Part shown: one piece after another, positions 43,856-55,984 of the stretch
How positions within the stretch are numbered: the stretch's first letter is position 1
Layout of the letters: every line of letters starts with the position of its first letter
DNA from: Dichetophora obliterata
Taxonomy: Eukaryota; Arthropoda; Insecta; Diptera; Sciomyzidae
Direction: 5' to 3'
DNA length: 64,000 nucleotides
NCBI GenBank assembly: GCA_963920525.1
Contig: OY986439.1
Span: forward strand, 209,281,406 to 209,345,405
Notes under the pieces: model-generated
The model's database searches: none
The model's input: only the letters and a program-made list of their open reading frames with translations
What the model was told of the DNA's origin: nothing
Program-made: the position numbers and the translations under genes

Positions 43856-46800
43856 TGTCTTGCGCATTACTCGCTGGTCCTTAGGCTAAGAATGGTTGTG
43901 TAATTATTTCTAAGTACTCTCCCGCACACCCTGTATGGTTTAGAAACTCGTAACCTGTAGCACTAGCAATTATTTGCTGCCATCGCGCTATCAATTTTTA
44001 GCATCAACCTGCACATCGTGCCTATAAACGAACTTCAAAGCAACCACAACGCAATTCGCACTCACTCATACCACCTACCCACCTGCTGAGCTTTCTGTAT
44101 TTGCTATTATTCCTGCTGTCTTTATCGTGTAAGTTTCGTTTAGGTTTGGTTTACTTTGCTTTACTTTGCTTGACTTTCTATTACAGTGAATGCCTTCAGG
44201 GTCTGAGCTGTTGAGCTCATGCGGCAAGCTCTTTTTGCAACCGCGTGCAAAGCTCTGAGCCTGCCAGGAAACTGCTACAAACGTTACAGAAAACCACTCA
44301 AACTGTGAATTGTTAAGGCACTCCGCGCGTTGTTTATGCCATTATTTTTCTCATTTGTGCTTTGCTTTGTATGCGTGCGTGCTAGAAGTGATCGTTTTGC
44401 CACGCTGTAGGTATTTGTGTTTGTGTGTCTGTGTATGTGTGTGTATGTACTTGTGCATTTCTAATTAAAAAGTCTCTTCTCTAGTTGTCACTGCTTGCAT
44501 ATCTTGAATAATTTCAATAAGAAGTCCTGTTGCCACAAATCATCTCAGACGGTTGCCCAGACTTGAGAGTTTGTAGACTTTTTATTGTAGTCGTTTCTAA
44601 TGTTGTGTTATTTGCAGAAAATTGTCAACTCACAGCAGCTAGCAACTTTGTTGCAGTTGTTTCTTTGTAGTACTTTGAAAAAGAGACAATTCTTATTGGA
44701 ATTTAAAAATTTTCCACCCACACCCACACATTCAATCATTCTACGTCAAGCTTAGACAAAAAAGTATGTGCAAATGTCTGACTTCATACAAATGCAACAA
44801 CTTTATTCTACCTTAATTGACAGCTGGTTTTGTTTTTGTTGTTCTTCTTATTGCATTTTCTGCTTGAATACACAAGCTGTCAGTAGCTAAGCAATAGCTG
44901 CATTAAAGTATTTCAGTAAAAATGTCTGCAATTTTTGCTGCATACTTTTAGGTGATTTGTATATAGTTGTTTAAGCCATTTAAAGTGAATATCTTTGATG
45001 CTTGCAATATATTTTTTGCTAGTTTTAGCTTATTTGCAGTTTTTCATATTTTCTTCATTCCTCACTTTATTTTCTTTTATTTTTGCTCGTTATTGAGTGC
45101 CATCAATTTGTGTAGCATGCTTTTTGCTGTCGTACATAAAATGATAAGTCAACAAATATTTCATTTCGCAAATGTTGACAGTTTTTGACAGCTGTCAAGA
45201 AATAGTTTTTTGCTGCTAACAAATAAAATCTGTAGGAATTGCACTTTCTGTGCAGAACTGACAGAGCTATTTTTCAATATTTTTTCGTTGGTTTCTTGGT
45301 TTTTTAAAAGTGCTACTAGTTTCAGTTTTAGTAAATTGCTAAAAGCTTTTGGCTTATTCATTGTATTCATTCCTCGCCATGTTGATAATAAAAATATTCT
45401 TATCCGATAAATGTATTTTTGTCATTGTTTAAAAACACTTTTAGGTAGAATTCCTTGAAACAGCATCAAACAGCAAACGCCACAAGTTCAGCTACCACAC
45501 CTCAACTAAACATCGTAAAGCAAACCCAACTTTATCAAACCATCCCAACAACCTCAAACCATCACGAGCGCCATGTTTATCTCGACATTTATGTATGCAA
45601 AAATGTTTGCATTTCCAACGTTAAAACAGCTCCATTGCAATGTTGTATAGTACAAAAGCATCAGCGAATGACTGGCAATGAGAAATTGGCAACCATTTAG
45701 AGCTGCCAGCGTAATGTGATCATTTATCAGCGCTCAAACAGATGCTGCTGCGAGTTTTTAATGGTTCTCCCTGGAGTACCGCAAGTTAGAAAAATGCAGC
45801 TCCAACGAGCTGCAGCAAATGGTTGCATATTAAAAAAAAAAAAAAAATAGATAGATGAAAACACAAAATAAAAAAAAAGAAACTGCTACTTAGGTAATTT
45901 AAGATTTTTGCTTGCCAGCAGCGAAGTGTGCATTTAGGATTTATGTCAAATGCGTGGCAAAACGGCAACGAGACACTAAATGTTAAAGAACTATTGCATA
46001 CTTCAAGGATATTAGCTAAAATATGTTTAGCTTAAACTCAAATAAGTAGACAACAGAGACTGAGTAGTAGACAGACTCTTGGCTTGGTTTCATTTTTGAG
46101 TAATCAAATAAGCCTAAAAGCATACAACACAAAGAATAAGCTGAACAAAAATTATAAACATTATTTGGCTTGCAAAATCGAGTCAAGTGAGGATTTCATA
46201 GCAACTTAGGCATGGTTTTTGTGTTTGAAAAGAGTGCTTTTATATTTTAATATATTGCTAAATCGTATTGCTCCATTATCGTATTGCTCCATATCGTCAA
46301 ATGTGTGCTCCCCACTTTAAATATTTCTTGAACAAAATTTCTTATTTTTCACAAAATGCATAAAATTGACTTTTTAAATATATTTTACTATTTTATTAGG
46401 TTCATAGGTATATGACAAAGTTTTTTAAGCCATTGCATTTTTTCATAGTCTAAAATAAAAAAGAAATGTAAAAAGCAGTTTTTAACAAAACTTAAAGTAA
46501 CAAGCTACTTTATTGAACAGTTGAAATATGTACTGTCGAAAACAAAGAGTTAATTTAAATTCGTTTTTTAAAGTTTGTCAAAAATTTGAAGCTCTTCCAG
46601 ATTCAGCAATTTTTAAATTTATTTATGCACTTCGATCAAGTGATTCTGGCATGGGAAAACCAAGGAAAATATTATATGTGTATTTTAAAAGCTTACATAT
46701 TTGTATTTGTATTTATTTAAGGACAAATTAGTACTGTAAGATATAAAAAGATCTTTAAGAAGTACAACGGTGAAACATAAATAATCAACTTATAGCATAT

Positions 46801-46912
46801 AATAATTATTTGAACTCTAGACTTAAACAATAAAGACTTTATAGTTTAGAACAAAAGTAAAAAAAAGTACACGATCAACAGATGACACTTGTAACATTAA
46901 AAAGGTAAATAA
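43856..46912. other. non-coding DNA of more normal composition
   Basis: Less repetitive and slightly GC-richer between 43860 and 45800, as expected for intron or 5' regulatory DNA of PDE9, but no exon was recognised. It includes a (GT)n-like tract at 44415-44450 and an A-run at 45832-45847. Confidence 0.4.
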
Positions 46913-47606
46913 CACTGTGCGGCACAAAAATCTGTATTTAATAATTTCAACGTTTTTAACTTAATTTTATAATGACGAATCTCGTGGCAATATCCGTTTT
47001 TCCACTTTACCGAAGACTTTAGTGCATTTTTTTTAATTAGTCCAGATATTCACTCGTTTGCATGTTGGGAACTCCTGAACCATTAGGATTTTTACTTTGG
47101 TTTCTTTAGCAAAGTTATTTTAATTATTCTTGCCAACAACTTTGTTGAACAAATATATAACGGAAAATCATTTGAAATTGTCTTTAAACCTTTAATAAGC
47201 GACATATGTCTTGCCCGCTTTCAACGATTTAAAGCAAAAAAAGTTACTCATACGCAATGTTGTTCGAATTTTTTCGTTTGACTTTTTGTAAGAATCACTC
47301 GATAAGACCTACTGGAAGCGATTTTTTCATATTCATTTATTGAGCAAAGTTGTTGGGCAGAAATGTAGAAAGAACTTTGCTCAAGAAACTAAATTGAAAA
47401 TTCTAATGGTTTAAGAGTTATCAACATAAAAATAAGTGCATATCTTGAGTAATTTTTGACATATCTTAAAAAAGAAAATTTTGTTCTAAAATGTTCGGTA
47501 AAGTGGTAAAAAAAAATGTCAGCACGAGATTCCTTGTATCAAAATTAAGTGAAAAACGCTTAAATTATCAAATACAGAGAAAAAAGATACAAAAAAGCGC
47601 ACAGTG
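46913..47606. mobile_element. 694 bp MITE with CACTGTGCG ends and TAA duplication
   Basis: CACTGTGCGGCACAAAAATC at the left is paired by GCGCACAGTG at the right. Arms of about 150 bp share ACTTAATTTT, GAATCTCGTG and CACTTTACCGAA in inverse orientation. TAA borders both sides (46910-46912, 47607-47609). No ORF. The TAA duplication is shared with the element at 23739-25502, though the ends differ. Confidence 0.83.
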
Positions 47607-47609
47607 TAA

Positions 47610-48361
47610 TTAATTACTAATTTATAATTTTTTTTTACGTCTGAGTATATTTAAATATAGGTTTTAGTTTACTTTAATTTGGTTATCTTAAGCTTATCAG
47701 CAGCAAAGTTTGTAAAATAAATATGAATGTACCATTGTTCTTGTATTTTCAGCGCTACAGTGAAATTGTATTACAAATATTTTTGTAGAATATTTAATCC
47801 TTCTAGTGCACTTTTTATGTGTTTTTTATTGCCTTTTCGAAACAAAAAATTTAAAACTTTTTAAAAGCACCCTTAAAGGCTAAATATTGTTTGAAAATGT
47901 TCCTTGAAAAATTTCACGTTAAAATCAGTTAAGGGGGCACTAATTAGAATTTCGGGAAAAAAATTTGTTTCGCCATTTTCTAAAAAACGAATATTTTAAA
48001 AGTAGGGCATCCAATTTTGGGACGCTTCGGCAATTCCTAGATTTCGGGGTTTGCAAAACAAAATCTCGGGATCCCGGGACTAGCTCCGGGTTTGACAAAC
48101 CTTAGAAAGACTTTTTGGAAGCCTTTTTGGAAGACGTAATATGAAGTTTCAAAGTAGTTATGTCTTACATGAATTAAATTTTAGTAGTTATGCCTTGTTT
48201 TACAACACAGAAAATTGCAGAAGATTTTAACAAACCAAAAAACACAGTTTCGATTAAATATTTGGATAGTATTTATTGTTTATTTCTGAAAAACTTATAT
48301 CAATTATTTAAAAAAAATTAATTACTAAAGTTTTTTCTAAAAAATCTTGTTACTTATTATG
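47610..48361. other. non-coding DNA
   Basis: Nothing recognised. Confidence 0.4.
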
Positions 48362-48759
48362 TTGATTTTATATGATTTAAATACAAATTCTAAATGTTTG
48401 ATAGTTTAAATCATACTTGATTTCAAATACAAATCCTAGTTGTTTGATAGTTTAAAATCGTTTATTGAGCTTTCGGTCAAAGTTAGAACAATTAATTGTT
48501 CTAACAAATCTTTCCAAAGAAACAACAACAACGTTTTTTCAATATGAAAAGGAAAAAATTCCTAGCTGATTTTATTGCAATTTCGGCCCTGCTAAAGGCT
48601 TCATCAGAAATCTTTTTAGAACAATTAATTGTTTTAACTTTGACCTAAAGCTCAATAAACGATTTTAAACTATCAAACAACTAGAATCTGTATTTAAAAT
48701 CATGTATTATTTAAGCTATCAAACATTTAGAATTTGTATTTAAATCATATAAAATCAAG
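48362..48759. mobile_element. fold-back element of about 400 bp
   Basis: Arms of about 150 bp (48362-48510 and 48615-48759) share TTGATTTTATATGATTTAAA, AAATGTTTGATAGTTTAAA, CGTTTATTGAGCTTT and the palindrome GAACAATTAATTGTTC in inverted order around a 100 bp loop. No target duplication or ORF found. Confidence 0.8.
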
Positions 48760-48964
48760 ATAAAAAAATTTATTATTTGAGACCATTCAGAAGGTTCATA
48801 AAATTATATAGTTTAATTATTTTAGTATTTCTAAGTAGGAATTTTGTAATATTGTTTGCAGCTTGGTTAGGGATTTTTTTTTTTAATTTTTTAAGGTCAC
48901 ATTTTAGTTTTTCTAGTTTAGGTTTTTGTAACATTTTGTACAGTTAGTTCAAGAAAGGCCTATC

Positions 48965-49740
48965 TATAGCAATAAAACTCATTTTCTGTTTATTTGTTTG
49001 TTTAGCCTTTATACAAATCTAAACGGCTGAACGGATTTCACTCAAAATAGGCATACATATTAAGTGCATTTTTATTAAAAATGTTACATACAGTTTTTGC
49101 CACTCTCCTTCCGAAATTTTTCAGTTAGAGGCAAAATTGTTATTATAATACTTTTTGCCATCGCAGTTTTTTGTGTGTTTAATTTTAAAATTTTTTTGTT
49201 ATTTTGACATCAAAAACACTCACATATATTAAAAACTGTAGAAATTTTCAGTACAAAGACTTTTTCATAAAACATCCTTACCTAAGAATGAAAAAAAAAA
49301 AATGACATGAAAATCAAAGTTTGGCCTTTCGATGCAAATATCTCCGCTATCCATTATTATATTTCATTCAAATTTTTTTTGTACAATAGTTCAATTAAAC
49401 CCCTTTCCCCGAAAATAGTTTGAACTGTATCGTTAGGTCAGTGTATATATGTTTTATGATTTTGTCAAAAAAAGTCCAAAATATTAACTTTTTACTCACA
49501 ATTGCACATCTAACTACCTTTCATACGACAAAGTATTTATTTGCAAAAATTCTTCCAGTTAAGCACAAAAATGATTTAGCCCCCTTTGATTTTTTTCGCA
49601 AAATTTTTTTTCCAAAATGTTTTTATATTTTCTACAAAAAAATTCAAGTCTTAAAAATAATTTATGTGAAAAAATTACCCCAATATCTCTTTCCAATCAA
49701 AAGTTATGGCTAAAAGTCTATTTTTTTCATGCCAGCCATA
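48965..49740. repeat. dispersed repeat, copy B
   Basis: Closely parallels 61395-62100: AACTCATTTTCTGTTTATTT, AACGGCTGAACGGATTTCAC, CATACATATTAAGTGCATT, GATGCAAATATCTCCGCT and CCCTTTGATTTTTTTCGC in the same order. Its 3' part also resembles 23500-23738. No coding content. Confidence 0.75.
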
Positions 49741-49799
49741 TTAAAATTCTCTATTCTAAATATTTTCGTTATATTAGTACGCCTATATTTTACTTTTTG

Positions 49800-50350
49800 C
49801 AAGGTACGAATTTAACTTTTGGGAGGAAATTAAATTCATTCTTTTTGCACAGTACGAATTTAACTTTTGGGAGGAAATTAAATTCGTTCTTTTTTGCAAA
49901 GTGCGAAATTAGCTTTTGATTCGAATATAGCTTTTGGAAAGAATTTTAAATTCGTACTGTTGCAAAGAACGAATTTAATTCTTGGTATGATTTTAAGTCA
50001 TGGCACCAACTTCTTATGAACAATTTCTTTTATCAAAACTACGAACGATATGCACTGCACACATTAGATAGGTAATTAAAGCACCTTTTCAACGATATAT
50101 GGCCTATAAGTGCACAATTAAGACTTTGGTCGAACAAATCTTTTAAAAAGCGCTTTAATTGACTTAAATTCATACCAAGAGTTAAATTCGTTCTTTGCAA
50201 TAGTACGAATTTAAAATTCTTTCCAAAAGCTATATTCGAATCAAAAGTTAGACTCGTACTTTGCAAATATAACGAATTTAATATCCTCTCTAAATTTAAA
50301 TTCGTACTGTGCAAAAAGAACGACTTTAATTTTATCCAGAGCAAAAGAAT
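49800..50350. mobile_element. fold-back element with GTACGAATTTAA iterons
   Basis: The left arm (49800-50010) and right arm (50160-50350) are inverted copies with three to four iterations of GTACGAATTTAACTTTTGG-like units and AAATTCGTTCTTTTTTGCA, around a 150 bp loop. It directly abuts the next element. Confidence 0.8.
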
Positions 50351-51059
50351 TGCACAGAAAAAACAAATTTAATGAACAGCATACGTTAAAATTAATACAT
50401 TGATTTTAATGAAAACATCATTGAATTTTAATGAATTGCTCATAGTTTTTAACGTACTGTTCATTGAAATCAATGAAGTTGTATTCATTAAAAATGTCTA
50501 AATAAATATCAATGATTTGTTTTCATTATTTTAATGGACTTTTCATTGATATCAATGAAAAGTACATTGATTCCAGTTGTAAATAAAATTTTAACGAACC
50601 ATACATTGATATTTAATGAACAGTTCATTGATATCCATGTTTAGGTCATTAAATGCAATGTATAGTTCATTAAATTCAATGTATAGGTAATTGAATTCAA
50701 TGTATAGTTCATTTAATTTAATGAATGGTTCATTGAATTTAATGTATAGTTCATTGAATTCAATGTATTGTTCATTGATTTCAATGTATAGTTCATTAAA
50801 TTCAATGCATAGTTCATTAAATTTAATGTATAATTCATTAACTTCAATGTATAGTTAATTGAATTCAATGTATAGTTTATTAAATTCAATGTATAGTTCA
50901 TTAAATTCAATGTATTCAGTTCATTGAATTCAATGAATACTAATTTATTCCCTTCCCAATTTTGTTTGAAGTGAAACGCGAAGTTGTGAAGACGTGTGGC
51001 AATTCTGTGTGTAAATTTTAGATAAAAGGTGATAATAAATTAAATTAAAAGTGAAGAAA

Positions 51060-51152
51060 ATGTTGTGCTTTGAATGTAAAAGAAAATTTAAATCTGTTGA
51101 ATTACTATTAGTATTAGTAAATAATAGGAAATATACCTGGCATTTTAAGTGA
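51060..51152 (+). CDS. short zinc-finger-like ORF of the array element
   Basis: The ATG is followed by LCFECKRKFKSVELL, half of a C2H2 finger (C-x2-C), then a stop after 30 residues. The leader before it and the CxxCK(K/R) pattern resemble the fingers at 631-700. It is either a truncated N-terminal exon of the element protein or a decayed copy. Downstream, the reading frame moves by one into the ORF at 51175. Confidence 0.35.
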   Translation: MLCFECKRKFKSVELLLVLVNNRKYTWHFK

Positions 51153-51174
51153 CTGCTGCCATCATTTTCAAAAA

Positions 51175-51619
51175 ATGTTTACATTTTTAAATGATGAAAA
51201 CCACATAAAAGATAAAGCTGTGCGGGCAAAGTTGGCAGAAATTGAAGATTTCACTAATTACAGTGGTAAGCTTAATTTTTCCCGAGGCTTAATAAATAAA
51301 TAGTTATTGTTTTTCATTTAATATCTTTCCAGACAGTACTGCTATGAAACTTCTTTGGAGCCTTCATGGGTATTTGATGCCCACTCAAAAAGTATGCAGT
51401 AAGGACAACTTTGGAAGAAAAACTTTCCTAAAGAATACAATTACCAGTTCCCAAGAGGCATTCGTTTTTGTTGGAAGCAGCATCCAGGAAGTCGAGGTGC
51501 GAGATGAGTTTTTAAAAACTAAAGGCGAAAATACTCAACCATTAATCTTTGCTGTTGGAGAGAAGAACTTCTCCTCATTCCAACAATTTTATGTGTTCAT
51601 GGATGGTGTAAAATTTTAA
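51175..51619 (+). CDS. two-exon small protein of the array element, unknown function
   Basis: Exon 1 (51175-51265) encodes MFTFLNDENHIKDKAVRAKL, AEIEDFTNYS and ends in GTAAGC. Exon 2 (51333-51619) follows TTTCCAG. Joining them makes a Asp codon (G|AC) and keeps one frame of 125 residues to TAA. Visible segments are KLLWSLHGYLMPTQKV, FLKNTITSSQEAFVFVGSS, TQPLIFAVGE and FQQFYVFMDGVKF. The last part resembles, from memory, the C-terminal end of long element-encoded insect proteins that start with C2H2 fingers; if so this is an internally deleted derivative that has kept its ends. No stop or frameshift interrupts it. Function unknown. Confidence 0.6.
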
Positions 51620-52470
51620 TTTGCTAGTTTTATTAGAGCCGTAGATGTGTGCTTTAAAATTTTTCAATTATTTCAATTAAAATATCCTGCGGAATGCACT
51701 CTCGTGTGGGACTTTATTGCTGTATATTTTTATAAATTTAAAAACTATTCAAAATCTTCAAAAGTTTGTATATTAATTGACTCTTTAAAATAAAAAAAAT
51801 ATTGTTTCAATTGTAATTATTTTCTTATATTAAAAATGTTTAAAGAGGGATTAACAAATAATTCGTTGAATTTAATGTATAGATCATTCATTCCAATGAA
51901 CTAAATACATTAAATTTAATGAAATATACATGGAATTCAATGAACTTAATACATAAAATTTAATGAACTGTACATTGAATCCAATAAACTAAATACATTA
52001 AATTCAATGATCTTAATACATTAAATTCAATGAAATAAACATTAAATTCAATGAACTATAATACATTGAATTCAATGAACTATACATTGAATTCAATGAA
52101 CTATAATACATTGAATTCAATGAACTATACATTGAATTCAATGTATTAAAGTTTGAATTTAATGTATAGTTCAATGAACTTTACATTGAATACAATGAAC
52201 TTTACATTGAATTCAATAAACTTTTCATTAAATTCATTGCAAAAATCATTAATTTTGTCATCTTTTAATGAACGTGTTCATTGAATTCAATGAAGTGTAC
52301 ATTGATATTCAAGGAACCATTCATTGAAAATCACTAATTTTAATGAACAATTCATTAAAGTATGAAGAAAATTCATTGAAATCAATGACCACAGTTCATT
52401 GGACCAAAATCAATTCATTGAAATTAATGCACCTTTTCATTAATATAATGTACCTTTTTGGTTCAGTGTG

Positions 52471-53690
52471 GTTTGAGTCTTCGCTAAGTTAGCGTCGGAT
52501 TGACGAATTTCTCTTCACGCACTTCATTTTTGCTGGACATATTTTTTCCCCTTTATATTGAAGTTTTTCAATATAAGTTGTTTTAAAAGATCACGAAATT
52601 GTGCATAGAGCCGAATTTCCGTTTTCAGGAAAAATCATATAATTTTGCAAAATTTTTGAAAGCTTTTTAAAGATTTAGTAATTAGTTTGAAATAGATGTT
52701 GATCATTTTTTTTTAAAAAGATATTAATGAATATTAAAAATGAGCAAAACTCTTGAAATAACTAAAAAAATTAAATTTTTTTGAATATATTATAGCAAAA
52801 ATTTGAACTCGATTTTTTAGCTTTTGAGCTTGAGCATAGCTTTTAGCAATTTTCAAAGAATTTTGACAAAAAGACGATGCATTCGATGCATACAATTGTT
52901 TGACGTATCGTAATCAAAATAGTTTTTCACTTTCCACAGCGGTTGGAGTAAATAAATTATTGCTAAGCAGCTTTTGCACTTTAAATATGTGTATCTAGCG
53001 CAACGACGAACTACATGCAAAAGCTTTCTCAAACTAATTTTGAAATATTTCAGGATACAACGAAAGTTTCACTCAAATTGATAATTAGAAATTTTGCACT
53101 TTCATATAATTTAAATAATTTGATTTCATCCAGAAATTCGCATAAATTGCGAAGTAAACAATTTACACACAGCGTCAAACTTTGACTTTTCTTGCAGCTT
53201 GAAGCCACATTTAGGCAGAATGTGTGTGTGTTAAGTTTATAAAATGTGTTTGTATGGTTGTTCGTATTTTTTTTATACGTAAATGTGCTTGTGTTTGCAT
53301 TTAATCTATTTCCTTAGTATATAATTTAGAATTATGGAAAATTTAACTTCAAAGAATTTCATAAACTTTTCGGTACTTGTTGATCACAGTGTTGCCAAGG
53401 CTTGCTGTTGCCAGGCTGTGTGTTCGCCTGAGATTCAGCCAAGAGCGAAAAATGTATTATAACAAAATATATATATATATTAAATAACAGTATTCAGACA
53501 GAAAGATAGATACACAAAACTTTGCGAAGCTCTCTCGGTTAAGCAAAGCTACAAATATACTACTAAGCTATGTGCTAACAAACATATCAACAAACGATAT
53601 TAAAATACAATTAAATGAAGGAAACCATGACGAAGCTGCTCAACAGGCTGATGATGTTAATAATATGATTGCTGATTGAAAGGCCGTGTG
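52471..53690. other. non-coding DNA
   Basis: No exon recognised; a (TA)n tract lies at 53468-53481. Confidence 0.45.
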
Positions 53691-53722
53691 AGAGAGAGCG
53701 AGAGAGAGAGAGAGTGAGAGTG
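53691..53722. repeat. (GA)n microsatellite
   Basis: GAGAGAGCGAGAGAGAGAGA followed by GTGAGAGTG. Confidence 0.9.
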
Positions 53723-54433
53723 GGGAATAAGTAATAATTCAATAATTACAAAAAAGAAAATCTTCTAGGAAATGCCTGCAAATATGCAGGTATATCTAAA
53801 ACAGACACTGTCACGAACAAGATTTTTCCTGAAAAAAGATGGCTTACATTATAATAAAATATGAGAGAAATCTGCTTACTGCAATTTGCAAATTTGCTAT
53901 TGTAAATGACATAGTAAGTTTTATAAAATTAAATTAACAAATCAAGACTCAACTCTAAGGCATAAACATAAAATCTATGTATTATTTAGGCATATCATAG
54001 CCATTGAGTGCATTTGATACCCAACAAGCTAAATTTTCATTTTCATAGCATACTTTAGGGCTATTAATTTGCACACACCACTGCAGCTGGCATTTACAAT
54101 TAATTTACAACTATTTGCTAAAACAATACCGCAACCAATTTAGCAATTTTTAGCACAAAAATCATTTAGTTTCAATAACAAGCATAAATTAAAGCCTGCA
54201 TGAACGCAACAACAACAAAATAGTCTCGCTTTCGCAAACAGCCTCAAACTATGCATCATAAAAACCCGTTGTATAGCAATATATTGAATTTCCGGTTACG
54301 TAGAGCAAAACACAAAACACAAAAAAACAAAAACATAACCAAAAAATGGACAAAAGCTGTGAGCAAAACCGAAAATTATTACTGTAATGAATATCCTGGC
54401 TGATGTTGAAAATAAACACCAAAACACACATAC

Positions 54434-54551
54434 ATGCAACAGTTAGACGATTGCATGCCAAAGGAGCAACATCTAGAACAGACGCATGTAACAGAGCACG
54501 TTGAGGCGCATCAACCGGCTGGCCAAATATGCCGCAGCACAGACCATTAGT
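54434..54551 (+). other. possible unassigned exon ending at GTAAGT
   Basis: An ATG at 54434 opens 38 codons (MQQLDDCMPKEQHLEQTHVT, EHVEAHQPAGQICRSTDH) running into TA|GTAAGTTTTG. The composition is GC-richer than the flanks and the donor is consensus. No homology is recognised; the opposite strand is also open. It could be a first coding exon of a + strand gene or chance. Confidence 0.2.
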
Positions 54552-55984
54552 AAGTTTTGTAATTTTGTAATGAAAAGCAAGCAGAATGTGATGGCTCACG
54601 CATACATTCGCTACACATACAACCACTAGTGTTCATGTGCAAATTTTTGAAATCAACGCACAAACGTGTGTAAAAAAAGGGCTGCACCCAGCAACCATGT
54701 CAGTTTATTGCAAACTTTGCAAATAAGTTTTTGCATACTTCTGGGCACTGTTGTTATTCTTGTTAGTTTGAGGGCCCAAACGCTACATTTGCACACAAAT
54801 TTTCCATATAATTAAACGTTATTTACACCAAAAATACCGCGACAAAGCTGTGTACAGTCAAAGCTGTTAGACACAGCGACAATTTTATAGAAACCACCAG
54901 GCATCCTGCCGCAGGAAACTGCAAAAGATTTCGGCATGAACCGGTTTTTATGTTTTAAATTATTTAGAAATATGAGCTCGGTTTGATCATTAAATTGCAT
55001 TTTGTGCCTGTGAGCATGCATTGTTTAAACAAAATTCAGTATCAGTTGCATATTTTTGGGCTTGAAAAAAATAACAAAATAAGCAAGGCAAGCAAGGTAA
55101 TTGAAAAACATTTCAAGGATGCATGACAGCTATGCAACAAGGACAAACAAAATAGTGAAATGTTATTTGCTTGAACCAACTTTAATATTCTAAGCTATGG
55201 TAAGGTCAGTTTGGTAATTTGCTTAAAAGTAAATATATCTAGTAAGACTCAGTAAACTGAGTAACTCAGAAGTTTTTTCTTGTCTTTATTGCCACTTTTC
55301 AGGTTTGGGAAGAAATAACTTTTGGTGCGTGAAAAATCTGGAAAAATCGGTAGATACAATAGCAATGCTTAGCACAATTCATCTTATCTGTGTCTAATTC
55401 TTTTGTGATGCATGAACCAATGCATTGTTATGCTTGGTTTTCACTATGTCATTTTCAGTGGTCAGTTGTTGTCAATCAAATTGAAAATAACAACATGTTA
55501 ACATTTTGTCAAACTTTGGCAATATTGGAAAAATAAAAACAAGAAGATTATGAAATGGAGCTATGCAGAAAATGTTATAGAGTTTTATTTAGCTGATATT
55601 TTTGGTGATAAACTTTTGTGTTGACATTAAAATGACATAGTGAAAACCTAGCATTAGAATAAAAAAAGGTATGATACCGTCATGAAAAAGTTGAGGCATG
55701 TGAAAACAGGAAGGGTTTCAAAGCGTCTCCAAATTGTAATACTTTTTGTGTCTTCAGACAAAAAATATTGTTTTTTTGTTTAACGATTTATTTGCAAACT
55801 ATTTTAGAATAAATATTAAGCAAATTATTTGAATTTATATTACATTTAACAGAGATCGCAAGGCTTCATTAAGCTTTGCAATATATTGTAATAAGCATTC
55901 AAAACAAGTTTTTAAAATAAGTCATTTAGACATTGCTAAACATAATATAACATATGGCATCAAAATCTTCTGAGAATTTTTTAC
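54552..55984. other. non-coding DNA
   Basis: Nothing recognised. Confidence 0.4.

Larger units (their letters stand above)
50353..52470 (+). mobile_element. element with paired ATTCAATGAA arrays around a two-exon gene
   Basis: Two arrays of about 0.6 kb (50365-50945 and 51855-52445) consist of TTCATTGAATTCAATGAA, ATTCAATGTATAGTTCATT and variants, themselves palindromic. The outermost bases read CACAGAAAAAAC at the left and, inverted, CACACTGAACC at the right, a weak terminal match. Between the arrays lie a zinc-finger ORF and a spliced ORF. The block at 515-1576 is a related remnant. No target duplication was identified, so the ends are good to about 10 bp. Confidence 0.75.

Noticed and set aside
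45455..45700. 81-codon + strand ORF of near-normal composition
   Set aside because: Gln/Thr-rich from CAA/ACA words, no domain, no splice sites that link it to anything.
50713..50910. 65-codon minus ORF of repeated MNYTLNLM units
   Set aside because: It is the translation of the ATTCAATGTATAGTTCATT array.
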